Source: JAAZKV01 sp041659525
GTDB taxonomy: Archaea > Iainarchaeota > Iainarchaeia > Iainarchaeales > JAAZKV01
NCBI GenBank assembly: GCA_041659525.1
Contig: JBAZYC010000001.1
Location: 1-64,000 of the forward strand
Reading direction: 5' to 3'
Length of the DNA: 64,000 bases
The notes beneath the pieces were generated by a model that was not told where the DNA came from, searched no databases, and saw nothing but the letters and a program-made list of their open reading frames with translations. A program made the translations under genes and the position numbers. Positions 1 through 6,827 of this stretch are shown here, piece after piece. Numbering within the stretch: position 1 is the stretch's first letter; every line of letters starts with the position of its first letter.

Positions 1-450
1 TCTTGCCATTTCTTTGTATCTTTTGTTAATTACTTCCATGTCTTTTACATCGTGTTCTAGTCCAAGGAATTCTCTTGCTTCTTTTCTCTTTTCATGTACA
101 TCTTCTTCTTCTCTAAATTCGTCAATGAATTCTTGGAGAGTTTTTTCTTCAGCTAAAACTAAGTCAACTTCTCTTTCAATTACTTTCATTACTACTTGTA
201 AGTTATCAACGAACTTTGTTTGAAGAGAGTGACCATAGTGCATTCTGTGTCCTTCTGCATACCAAGTAACAAAAGCAGGGGCTTTTCTTACACCTGAACC
301 TTCTAGTTCGCATTCAATATCATCTCTTTTTACTCCTAGTTTTCCTAAAGTATCAATTAGTTTATTAGAAAATTGTAAAGCTCTTCTATCAAAAGAACTA
401 GTGACTGGCATTATGTCAATATCGTGTCCCTTAATCTTTACTTTAACCAT
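1..450 (-). CDS. J-domain (DnaJ-like) protein, partial
   Basis: The reading frame starts at an ATG at 448-450 and runs off the left edge of the window, so only the N-terminal 150 residues are visible. The first part is an unfamiliar domain (start MVKVKIKGHDIDIMPV) with a conserved-looking AFVTWYAEGHRM stretch. It is followed by a charged helix and then the start of a J-domain-like helix (LGLEHDVKDMEVINKRYKEMA), which resembles helix I-II of DnaJ just before the HPD motif. The HPD motif itself would lie outside the window. A co-chaperone role working with DnaK/Hsp70 is therefore inferred from a partial domain. Confidence 0.6.
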   Translation of the reverse strand, partial: MVKVKIKGHDIDIMPVTSSFDRRALQFSNKLIDTLGKLGVKRDDIECELEGSGVRKAPAFVTWYAEGHRMHYGHSLQTKFVDNLQVVMKVIEREVDLVLAEEKTLQEFIDEFREEEDVHEKRKEAREFLGLEHDVKDMEVINKRYKEMAR

Positions 451-581
451 TTTTTTATCACTTAAAAACTCAGTGTCTAATACTTAATTTCCAATAAAAA
501 CCTTTAAAAATAGAGGAAAAATGAGGAAAATATTTAGAATTAAACTAATTTAGATATCTAACTTTGGAACTAATAAAAGCA

Positions 582-848
582 CTAATTTTCTTTTTCTTCT
601 ACAATTTTGGTTTCTTCTTCGTTAACAATGAACCCTATTCTTTCATCGGTTTTTTTTGTATCTTTGTTAGTTTTAGTTATTACTTCTTTTGAAACTAATA
701 GTAAAGGTTTTTTTCTAGTTCCTTGGGAAGGTAAAATTATTGATCGCCAATCTCCTTCTTTGGATTTTAGTTCTCCAGCGGTAACATAAGCGGTTCCTAC
801 TCTCTTTACTCTAGTAGGTCTTCTTTGTTTTCGTGCAGGTCCAGCCAT
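582..848 (-). CDS. Small basic protein, unknown
   Basis: An 88-residue protein with a very basic N-terminus (MAGPARKQRRPTRVKRVGTA) and a Lys/Glu-rich C-terminus. The middle (VTAGELKSKEGDWRSIILPS) looks like a small globular beta-rich core. There are no Cys pairs, membrane segments or signal peptide. I do not recognise the family. The basic N-terminus would suit nucleic-acid or ribosome binding, but that is only an inference. It reads in the same direction as the J-domain gene, 130 bp upstream of it. Confidence 0.55.
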   Translation of the reverse strand: MAGPARKQRRPTRVKRVGTAYVTAGELKSKEGDWRSIILPSQGTRKKPLLLVSKEVITKTNKDTKKTDERIGFIVNEEETKIVEEKEN

Positions 849-945
849 GAAATCAACTAAATAATATGAAATAAGAAGATTTTAAAGGATTCTAATTAGG
901 GAAAAAAAGAAAAACTCCTCTACTTAAAAACCATAAAATTAAGCT

Positions 946-1275
946 CTAGTTAATCGCTTTTTCCATGTAATCAATATCCAGTTCTTGAACTGAGTGGATC
1001 CCTACTATTCTGCAACCATATTTTTTGGTTTTTTCTACTAAGTTACTCTCTTTTTCGGATTCCAAAATCTCTATAGCCAAACTCTTTTTAGGCAAGTAAA
1101 TATCTGCTCTGCTTTCAACATTTATTCTTGCTTCTGTCCAAAAAGGTTCCCCTAATAATTTTAGAAAATAACACACCTCAGATTTTTTTAAGTAGTGCTT
1201 CATGCTCTCGCTTTTTGTACTAAAATTAATTACATTCAACTTATTGTTTTGTTTTAATCTCCAATCCACCTGCAT
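946..1275 (-). CDS. Hypothetical protein, possible restriction-endonuclease-like fold
   Basis: A 109-residue protein. Its centre has the spacing of a minimal PD-(D/E)XK core: a Glu in TEARINV, an Asp in RADIYLP, then a hydrophobic strand AIEILESE, with a helix after it. The usual Lys of the ExK motif is not evident (EIL instead), so catalysis is doubtful. The start ATG at 1275 follows a purine-rich GAGG. It faces away from adenylate kinase, and the 180-bp gap between them holds the divergent promoters. Confidence 0.45.
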   Translation of the reverse strand: MQVDWRLKQNNKLNVINFSTKSESMKHYLKKSEVCYFLKLLGEPFWTEARINVESRADIYLPKKSLAIEILESEKESNLVEKTKKYGCRIVGIHSVQELDIDYMEKAIN

Positions 1276-1455
1276 AAACTAAACCTCTTAGGTTAACACA
1301 AGTTTTGAGGATATATAAACAAACTTGAAGTAGCTTGCCGGCGTAGCGATAATTTTTAAGAAAACTAAAAATCTTTTGTTGAAGAATACAGGCCCTTTTA
1401 CGAAAGTACAGGCACTTTTATAAATATGATTTGCATTTATTTGTTTGGTGAATAA

Positions 1456-2220
1456 ATGGCATTGAACTTGATTTTTTTAGGAGCACCTGGAGCAGGTAAA
1501 GGAACTGTTGCTGAGGAAATAGTTAGTAAATTTGGATTAACACAAATCTCTACTGGGGATTTGGTTAGAGCTGAAGTAAAATCTGGTTCTAAACTTGGAA
1601 AACAAATTGAGGATATTGCTAAACGAGGAGAGTTAGTTAGCGACGAAATTATTGCCCGAATGCTTGAAACGAAATTAAAAGAAGTAGTTAAATCAGCTGA
1701 ATTTAGAGGAGTTATTTTTGATGGATTCCCAAGGAATCTAAAACAAGCTGAAATGTTTGAGAGTATTCTTAAGAGAAATAAACAACCTCTCTCAGCAGTA
1801 ATAAACATTGATGCTTCTGAGCAAACCATTGTTTCAAGATTATCTTCTAGAAGAACTTGTCCTCATTGTAAAAAAGTTTATAATCTTAAAACAAATCCTC
1901 CAAAAAAAGAGGGTATTTGTAATAATGATGGAAACAAATTATACCAAAGAACAGATGATACTCCTAAAGCAATTAAGAATAGATTTAGAATTTTCTTAAA
2001 AGAAACTACCCCCCTTGTGAAACATTACACAAAACTTGGGTTACTGCATGGTTACAATGGAAATGTTCCTATAAGAGAATCAGCTATTGCTGCTAAAAAA
2101 ATTATTGCAAGAATTGTTAAAGCAAAAACAATTGCTGCTAAACAAATAGCAAAAAAACTTCCAAAAAGAGTTGGAACTACCACTCAAAAAGCCAAAGCTC
2201 TAAGAGTAAGAAGAAGATAA
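1456..2220 (+). CDS. adk: Adenylate kinase (zinc-LID type)
   Basis: Catalyses ATP + AMP to 2 ADP in the cytoplasm. The P-loop GAPGAGKGT is at residues 9-17, the AMP-binding ISTGDLVR and DGFPRN motifs follow, and the LID carries a zinc knuckle of three Cys and one Asp (C135, C138, C155, D158), the arrangement seen in Bacillus subtilis. This is the bacterial-type long kinase rather than the trimeric archaeal AdkA. At 254 aa it is longer than usual because of a Lys/Arg-rich tail (last ~45 residues, ending ALRVRRR), which might bind RNA or ribosomes (inference). A TATA-like TTTATAAATA lies about 40 bp upstream. Confidence 0.93.
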   Translation: MALNLIFLGAPGAGKGTVAEEIVSKFGLTQISTGDLVRAEVKSGSKLGKQIEDIAKRGELVSDEIIARMLETKLKEVVKSAEFRGVIFDGFPRNLKQAEMFESILKRNKQPLSAVINIDASEQTIVSRLSSRRTCPHCKKVYNLKTNPPKKEGICNNDGNKLYQRTDDTPKAIKNRFRIFLKETTPLVKHYTKLGLLHGYNGNVPIRESAIAAKKIIARIVKAKTIAAKQIAKKLPKRVGTTTQKAKALRVRRR

Positions 2221-2275
2221 AACTTGGAAGTTAATTTAACAAAAAAAATAAGAAATCGCTTAATAATTGTGAAAC

Positions 2276-2431
2276 TCATTGTTTTTCTTCAATAGTGAGT
2301 TTCATTTCATTTATTTTAAAATCATCACTAACCTCATGCTTTATTTTTTGCCCACAATGCCGACAAACTAGTAAGACACTTCCGCCCCCATAACCTGCAA
2401 CAATGTAATCATGCTTTCCAGTTTCACACAT
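2276..2431 (-). CDS. Small zinc-ribbon-like protein (51 aa)
   Basis: A short frame too small for most gene finders: ATG at 2429-2431, stop at 2276-2278. The product begins MCETGKHDYIVAGYGGG and has a CxxC (CRHCGQ) 21 residues after Cys2, with His7 between, so it could form a single zinc knuckle. It sits alone, convergent with adk, just outside the left end of the putative integrated element. The function is unknown and expression is not proven. The support is an intact start and stop, and the metal-ligand pattern. Confidence 0.45.
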   Translation of the reverse strand: MCETGKHDYIVAGYGGGSVLLVCRHCGQKIKHEVSDDFKINEMKLTIEEKQ

Positions 2432-2515
2432 ACAAACCAACTAAGGAACACTAGGGACCAAACATCGTAAAAAGAGATTGATAGAAATTAACTAGAAGAA
2501 ATAGAAAAAAATATT

Positions 2516-2527
2516 ACGCGGAGAGCC
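2516..2527. other. Putative attachment repeat, left (att)
   Basis: ACGCGGAGAGCC, identical to the 3' end of the tRNA-Ser gene at 11897-11908 (discriminator base, acceptor 3' strand and the edge of the T stem). It is unusually GC-rich for its surroundings and sits directly upstream of the integrase gene. Confidence 0.55.
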
Positions 2528-2618
2528 TGTCGTTTTTTTGGGGAGTTTTTTCGGGGGCTGTATACAGTTTTCCTTAAAAAGAACGGGAACTGAGTTTCTT
2601 TGTTCGGGAAATTGGTGT

Positions 2619-3932
2619 ATGGTTATGATGAGTAATGAGAATAATTGGAATTTTCATGGTTATGAAAGACGGCTTCAAATTGTTTTGACTAGAATGAATC
2701 CTGCGAAGTATGGTTTTGAGCGTTTAAGAAAAGGTAAGTGTAAGCCGCCTTTTGAATTGACGCCTAGGAATATTGAGTTGTTGGAAAAGTTCTATGTGGA
2801 TATTGTTAATTCAGGCATTACCAAATCTCGCATAGTTTGTTTGATTGATCAGATATGCAGGATGTTTGTTTGGTTGGGAAAGGATTGGGATAATGCTTCA
2901 ATTGATGATGTTAAGCAAATTGTTAACAGAATTAGGAATGCTGATTTTACTGAACACACAAAAAGCGATTATCTGTGTAAGTTAAAACAATTTGATAAAT
3001 GGTTTTGTAATGGGGAGTACTCAGAAAAAACACGCTGGATAAAAACTACTATGAAAAGTAGGTGCTATAAGCTGCCAAATCAACTCATTACTCCTGAAGA
3101 GGCTCAGTTGCTGATTGACTCTACTCGAAGTGCTCGTGATAGGGCGGTTGTTCACTTGCTTTGGGAAACGGGAGCCAGAGTTGGCGAAATTGCTAACTTA
3201 AAGATTGGTGACTTGGCGTTTAGTCAAGGAGAGTGTCAAGTAAATTTGTATGGTAAAACCGGTTCGCGTAGAGTTCTTTTGCTTGAGAGTGTTCGAGACT
3301 TGCAAAACCACATAAAGACACGTCAAGCCAAAAGCCCGGACGATTTTGTTTTTCTTTTAAATGGAACAACAAATAACGGTTATCCTATCACCTATAGCTC
3401 AATCAAAAAGATACTTTACAGCGCAATAAAAGATACAAAGTTGCCTAAGAAAATTTACCCTCATTTGTTTAGACATTCAAGAGCTTCATACTTAGCAAGT
3501 AAAGGTCTCAGTGAAGCACAACTTTGCAGTATCTTTGGATGGGTTCTTGGGAGCAAACAAGTAAGAACATACATTCATCTTTCATTGCAACAAGTTCAAG
3601 ATGCTTATAAACAAATTTATGGAATAAAAAGAGTTGAAGAAACAAAAAATGATCTAATTAAATGCCAAGTTTGCGACGAAATGAACCCAGCTAGCCACGA
3701 TACATGTCAAAATTGTTACAATCCACTAACAATCCAAGGGGCTCTACGCATAAAAAAAGAGAAAGAGATAATCCAACAAGACAGGGACACTTTGCAGAAA
3801 ATCTATGCTGAAGCGTTCCGAATAGCAACAACAAAAAAGCTTTCCTTGGAAGAAGCGCAAGTTGAAGCGGCAAAGACAATAGCACAACGAGAAGTAGAAA
3901 AGAAGAGTATTGCAATAAGTGCGTCGGTTTGA
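2619..3932 (+). CDS. Tyrosine recombinase/integrase with C-terminal zinc ribbon
   Basis: A XerC/D-like site-specific recombinase. It has an N-terminal SAM-like core-binding domain and then a catalytic domain with Arg in GARVGE (codon 3177), Lys in YGKTGSRR, HxxR in HLFRHS (codon 3462), a Trp/His-position residue in FGWVLGS, and the nucleophile Tyr in RTYIHLS (codon 3570). The set looks complete. After the catalytic domain come a two-CxxC zinc ribbon (CQVCDE and CQNCYN) and a charged helical tail. ATGs at 2619, 2625 and 2628 compete; the G-rich stretch before them does not look coding. Its last 100 bp are duplicated at 8772-8889. Confidence 0.9.
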   Translation: MVMMSNENNWNFHGYERRLQIVLTRMNPAKYGFERLRKGKCKPPFELTPRNIELLEKFYVDIVNSGITKSRIVCLIDQICRMFVWLGKDWDNASIDDVKQIVNRIRNADFTEHTKSDYLCKLKQFDKWFCNGEYSEKTRWIKTTMKSRCYKLPNQLITPEEAQLLIDSTRSARDRAVVHLLWETGARVGEIANLKIGDLAFSQGECQVNLYGKTGSRRVLLLESVRDLQNHIKTRQAKSPDDFVFLLNGTTNNGYPITYSSIKKILYSAIKDTKLPKKIYPHLFRHSRASYLASKGLSEAQLCSIFGWVLGSKQVRTYIHLSLQQVQDAYKQIYGIKRVEETKNDLIKCQVCDEMNPASHDTCQNCYNPLTIQGALRIKKEKEIIQQDRDTLQKIYAEAFRIATTKKLSLEEAQVEAAKTIAQREVEKKSIAISASV

Positions 3933-3944
3933 CGCACTTTTTTG
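3827..3944 (+). repeat. 118-bp direct repeat, copy 1 (integrase 3' end)
   Basis: Covers the last ~100 bases of the integrase coding region plus its terminator. It matches 8772-8889 with six mismatches and no gaps. The two copies bracket the metal and redox genes. Confidence 0.9.
3917..3943 (+). terminator. Hairpin terminator overlapping the integrase stop codon
   Basis: Arms AAGTGCGTC and GACGCACTT around a GGTTT loop, followed by a run of T. The TGA stop codon lies within the hairpin. The same hairpin recurs at 8862-8888. Confidence 0.75.
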
Positions 3945-3997
3945 TATTTTCAAAAGATAATGCTGATTTACAGGAAACTTTTTTAGATTAATTATTT

Positions 3998-4537
3998 TTA
4001 TAATCCCAGCAGTTCTTTTATTTCGCGGGTTAAAAAAATTCTGTTTGTTTTTCCATATGGCTGAGTTTTTATTATTCCTTTTAGTTCTAAGTCTTTTACT
4101 GCTCTGTGTGCTCTTAGTTTTGTCATGTCTTCCATTCTGCTTATCTCTGATTGGGTAGTGCTTCCATTAGTTTCAAATAGTTTTTCCAGGATTTTTCGCT
4201 CATTAAAATCAAGAAAACGCAGTATGACTTCGCGGTCTTTAAAGTCTTTGCTTGGGCTTGCACGCTTTTTATCAATAATTTTTGATAAAACAGCCATATT
4301 TTTGTCGAGTTTTTCAGTCATTTTTTTAGAACTAAAGTAATTTGAAATTGGTATGACTGCTATAATTAGTATTATTCCAAATATTAGAAAGAAATAATTT
4401 GGTATTGCCTCATGGCATCCACAGGTTTCTTTGGAAATGGGGGATATGGGGATGTTAAATAATGTTAATAATCCAATGAACAATATTGCTGCCACTACTA
4501 GTCCCGGTATTAAAAGAAAGATTGTTCGTTTTTCCAT
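3998..4537 (-). CDS. Membrane-anchored winged-helix transcription regulator
   Basis: A 179-residue protein. Two N-terminal membrane helices (about residues 5-28 and 48-66) enclose a short external loop with a CGC motif (KETCGCHE). Then come a charged linker and a C-terminal winged-helix domain with the helix-turn-helix around TTQSEISRMEDMTKLRAHRA and a wing at KTQPYGKTNRIF. This is the layout of archaeal one-component membrane regulators. It is divergent from the thioredoxin-fold gene across a region with three GGTTTCA dyads, so it probably controls that gene and itself. The external Cys pair next to metal and redox cargo suggests redox or metal sensing (inference). Confidence 0.75.
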   Translation of the reverse strand: MEKRTIFLLIPGLVVAAILFIGLLTLFNIPISPISKETCGCHEAIPNYFFLIFGIILIIAVIPISNYFSSKKMTEKLDKNMAVLSKIIDKKRASPSKDFKDREVILRFLDFNERKILEKLFETNGSTTQSEISRMEDMTKLRAHRAVKDLELKGIIKTQPYGKTNRIFLTREIKELLGL

Positions 4538-4579
4538 ACTTGGATTGTTGGTGCGTCTGTTTTATAAGACTTTTTAATT

Positions 4580-4661
4580 GGTTTCATGTTCTTGAAACCT
4601 TTGCGCGAATTTTTTCACGGTTTCATGAAACCTTTATATATGGTTTCAAACCTTTGAAACC
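4580..4661. promoter_or_regulatory. Triple inverted-repeat operator with embedded TATA box
   Basis: Three dyads share the half-sites GGTTTCA/TGAAACC: 4580-4599 (half-sites 6 bp apart), 4619-4632 (GGTTTCATGAAACC, a perfect 14-bp palindrome) and 4642-4661 (GGTTTCAAA CC TTTGAAACC). The TATA box TTTATATA for the downstream gene is wedged at 4633-4640 between dyads 2 and 3, so a bound regulator should occlude it. Dyad 1 lies near the likely promoter of the leftward regulator gene. The natural candidate for binding is the winged-helix protein at 3998-4537. Confidence 0.75.
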
Positions 4662-4687
4662 TAATAAAACAAACGAGGTGTTAACAA

Positions 4688-5770
4688 ATGGATGAAAATA
4701 AGCATGAGCATCAACATGAAAAAAGAGAAGGGCATAATTTGCCTAACAAAAAGAATCAATTTGGCAACATAAAAATCTGGCAGACTTCAACAATAATTCT
4801 TACAGTCGCAGTAGTTGTCTTGATTGGAATCTTGGCAAGTTCATTTGCAAACGCGTCTTCTGCTAGCGGAATAGCTAAAGGACAAAATCTTAATTTAAGC
4901 GGGCAAACAGTAGCAGATGAAACAGTTGCATTTATTAACGCAAATCTTTTACAAGGGCAGGCAACCGCAAAGCTTGACAGTGTAGAAGAGGCAAATGGGT
5001 TATACTTGCTTAACTTGGATGTGAGCGGGCAAAAGATGCCAACGTATGTTTCAAGTGATGGAAAACTATTTTTTCCACAAGTAATCGATTTAACAAAGAA
5101 ACCTGATTTGCAACAGACACAAGAAGTTCAAGTAAGTGCTCCAAAGTCAAGCAAACCAAGTATTGAACTATTTGTGATGTCCCATTGTCCATATGGAACA
5201 CAAATGGAAAAAGGAATATTGCCTGTTGTTAAAGAACTTGGGAACAAAATTGATTTTAAGATAAAATTTGTCAACTATGCAATGCATCCTTCAAAAGGTG
5301 AAGTGCAGGAACAATTAAATCAATTTTGCATACAACAAGAGTTTCCTGAAAAATACACTGCTTATTTAGGGAAATTTCTTGAAGCTGGGGACTCAAATGC
5401 CTCACTTGGCTCAGTTGGGCTTAGCACAACCGATATCAGCAAATGCGTTGAAGAAACCGACAAAAGCTTTGATGTAATAAAAAATTTGGAAGACAAATCA
5501 TCATGGATTAACGGCACCTTCCCAAAATTCTTAATAAACAACGAGGATAACCTAAAGTATGGCGTGCAGGGCTCTCCAACACTGGTTATTAACGGGCAAA
5601 TAGTCCAAAGCGGAAGAGATGCACAAAGCTTGATGAACGCAGTATGTAATGCATTCGACAACAAACCGGCTGAATGTAATACAAACATGTCTTCATTTGG
5701 CAATCCGGCTCCAGGCTTTGGCTTTGATACACAAGGCGGTTCTGCAACCACTGCAGGTTGCGGAGCATGA
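4688..5770 (+). CDS. Secreted/membrane-anchored thioredoxin-fold (DsbA/GILT-like) protein
   Basis: A 360-residue protein. It has a His/Glu-rich cytoplasmic N-terminus (HEHQHEKREGH, possibly metal-binding), one membrane helix or signal anchor at about residues 33-53, an external domain, then a thioredoxin-fold domain starting IELFVMSHCPYGTQME with Cys167. The usual CxxC is CPYG, so only one active-site Cys is present. A cis-Pro segment (GVQGSPTLVINGQ) is intact, and further Cys lie in the C-terminal half. The start ATG follows GAGGTG. A role in external thiol or metal chemistry fits the cargo. The promoter carries three operator-like dyads. Confidence 0.75.
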   Translation: MDENKHEHQHEKREGHNLPNKKNQFGNIKIWQTSTIILTVAVVVLIGILASSFANASSASGIAKGQNLNLSGQTVADETVAFINANLLQGQATAKLDSVEEANGLYLLNLDVSGQKMPTYVSSDGKLFFPQVIDLTKKPDLQQTQEVQVSAPKSSKPSIELFVMSHCPYGTQMEKGILPVVKELGNKIDFKIKFVNYAMHPSKGEVQEQLNQFCIQQEFPEKYTAYLGKFLEAGDSNASLGSVGLSTTDISKCVEETDKSFDVIKNLEDKSSWINGTFPKFLINNEDNLKYGVQGSPTLVINGQIVQSGRDAQSLMNAVCNAFDNKPAECNTNMSSFGNPAPGFGFDTQGGSATTAGCGA

Positions 5771-5790
5771 AGATTTAAAAAAAACAAAAT

Positions 5791-5848
5791 ACTGGGCAAC
5801 GCAGTTTATGCAATGGCAACATTGTTGACTGCCCCCAGTCATTTTTTA
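5791..5848 (+). terminator. Long hairpin with GCAA tetraloop, T-run
   Basis: A nested dyad: ACTGGG (5791) pairs with CCCAGT (ends 5839), GCAGT pairs with ACTGC, and CAATG pairs with CATTG around a GCAA (GNRA-type) loop. T-rich sequence follows. It lies 20 bp after the thioredoxin-fold gene and probably ends its transcript. Confidence 0.6.
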
Positions 5849-5922
5849 GTAAAATAGTAAAAATTTTGATTAAGAAAAATGGATAATAACGTATTTATGA
5901 AAATAAAAGGCGCGTGATTTTG

Positions 5923-6408
5923 ATGGTTATTTGTTTTATTGCTTTAGGCGTGTTTGCAATTCTTGGAATTTTTTCCGCCAAGTACAGAGCATACTTTTTT
6001 GAAGCTGCGGACTGTGTTTTTAAAAAAACAACTTTAAGAAAATGCACCACCTCATTTGATAAAAAAATGAAAGTAAAGATTACCTCAAAGGTTTCCATTG
6101 TAAATAAATCGTTAGGGGCATTCATTTTCAAAAAATTTGAAGCCATTTCGATGATTCTTGTGCTAATAATGCTTGTTACGCTTGTGTGGTCTGCTTATAT
6201 ATCTGGAATAGCAGTTTACAATTGGGTAGCATTTGGGAACTGTAACGGGCCAAACATTAGCGAATCATGCGTTTTAAACACAATCACCGGCAAAATAGAA
6301 CCCGCCCCTATACAAACAACTGACCATAACATAAATTGTGATTTAAACGAACCAAAGGATGCTAACCTATTTGCCAGCAATTGGCTTATTCCCGAGGCAA
6401 TCAACTGA
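5923..6408 (+). CDS. Small membrane protein, unknown
   Basis: About 161 residues with an N-terminal membrane helix (residues ~1-20), a Cys/Lys-rich cytoplasmic stretch (CVFKKTTLRKC), a second membrane helix around residues 75-98 and an external C-terminal tail with four Cys (e.g. FGNCNGPNISESC). I chose the ATG at 5923 because GTGAT precedes it by 4 nt, the ribosome-site pattern seen elsewhere in the window; an in-frame GTG at 5914 is possible. It lies between the thioredoxin-fold gene and the metal sensor. Exported cysteines suggest the same redox or metal function (inference). I do not recognise the family. Confidence 0.6.
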   Translation: MVICFIALGVFAILGIFSAKYRAYFFEAADCVFKKTTLRKCTTSFDKKMKVKITSKVSIVNKSLGAFIFKKFEAISMILVLIMLVTLVWSAYISGIAVYNWVAFGNCNGPNISESCVLNTITGKIEPAPIQTTDHNINCDLNEPKDANLFASNWLIPEAIN

Positions 6409-6430
6409 TGCGCCTTAAAGCAAGCAGGAA

Positions 6431-6468
6431 TATTTATATATGCTTATGTGCTCATATATTCATATATG
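6431..6468 (+). promoter_or_regulatory. TATA box and operator-like dyad of the metal-sensor operon
   Basis: TTTATATA at 6433-6440 is about 26 bp before the ATG at 6466, so the transcript is probably leaderless. The TATA box is part of an inverted repeat, ATATATG (6436-6442) and CATATAT (6453-6459). A repressor bound there would block transcription, as is known for ArsR/SmtB-family autoregulation. Confidence 0.55.
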
Positions 6469-6825
6469 GCAAAGGATTTGTGCGAAGTCAAATGCATTCA
6501 TCAAACCGCTGTAAGAAAAACAGTTTCGCGTATGGAAAAAATTGACGGATTGGACAGGGTAGTTGAGATTTTCAAATTAATGGGTGACATGACCAGACTT
6601 AAAATAACTTATGCTTTGTCTCTTGAAGAATTGTGCGTGTGCGACATAAGCCATGTACTCAATATCTCACAATCAGCAACCTCTCATCAACTCAGAATAT
6701 TAAGAGGGGCAAAATTAGTGAAATATAGAAAAGAAGGCCGTATAGCTTATTACTCGCTTTCCGATTCACACGTAAAAAACCTCTTGTCCTCAACAATAAA
6801 ACACGCACAACACTGGAAGGAATAA
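6466..6825 (+). CDS. cadC: ArsR/SmtB-family metal-responsive repressor, CadC-like
   Basis: A 119-residue winged-helix repressor. Starting at the ATG at 6466 puts Cys6 and Cys10 (LCEVKC) in the N-terminus and Cys57 and Cys59 (ELCVCD) in the alpha-3 helix. These match, shifted by one, the four-thiolate Cd/Pb/Zn site known for CadC (C7, C11, C58, C60). The recognition helix SQSATSHQLRILRGAKLV and the wing KEGRIAYYSL are intact. Metal binding is expected to release DNA and derepress the ATPase gene, which begins 2 nt downstream. An upstream in-frame ATG at 6448 lies inside the promoter dyad and is unlikely to be used. Confidence 0.9.
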   Translation: MAKDLCEVKCIHQTAVRKTVSRMEKIDGLDRVVEIFKLMGDMTRLKITYALSLEELCVCDISHVLNISQSATSHQLRILRGAKLVKYRKEGRIAYYSLSDSHVKNLLSSTIKHAQHWKE

Positions 6826-6827
6826 TT

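Noticed and set aside
2516..2530. Truncated second tRNA gene at the left att site
   Set aside because: Only 12 bases match; no other tRNA arms are present. Treated as an attachment remnant.
2538..2618. N-terminal extension of the integrase from the ATG at 2538
   Set aside because: The extra 27 residues are translated from a G/T-rich stretch next to the att repeat and do not look like a protein domain; ATGs at 2619-2628 fit better.
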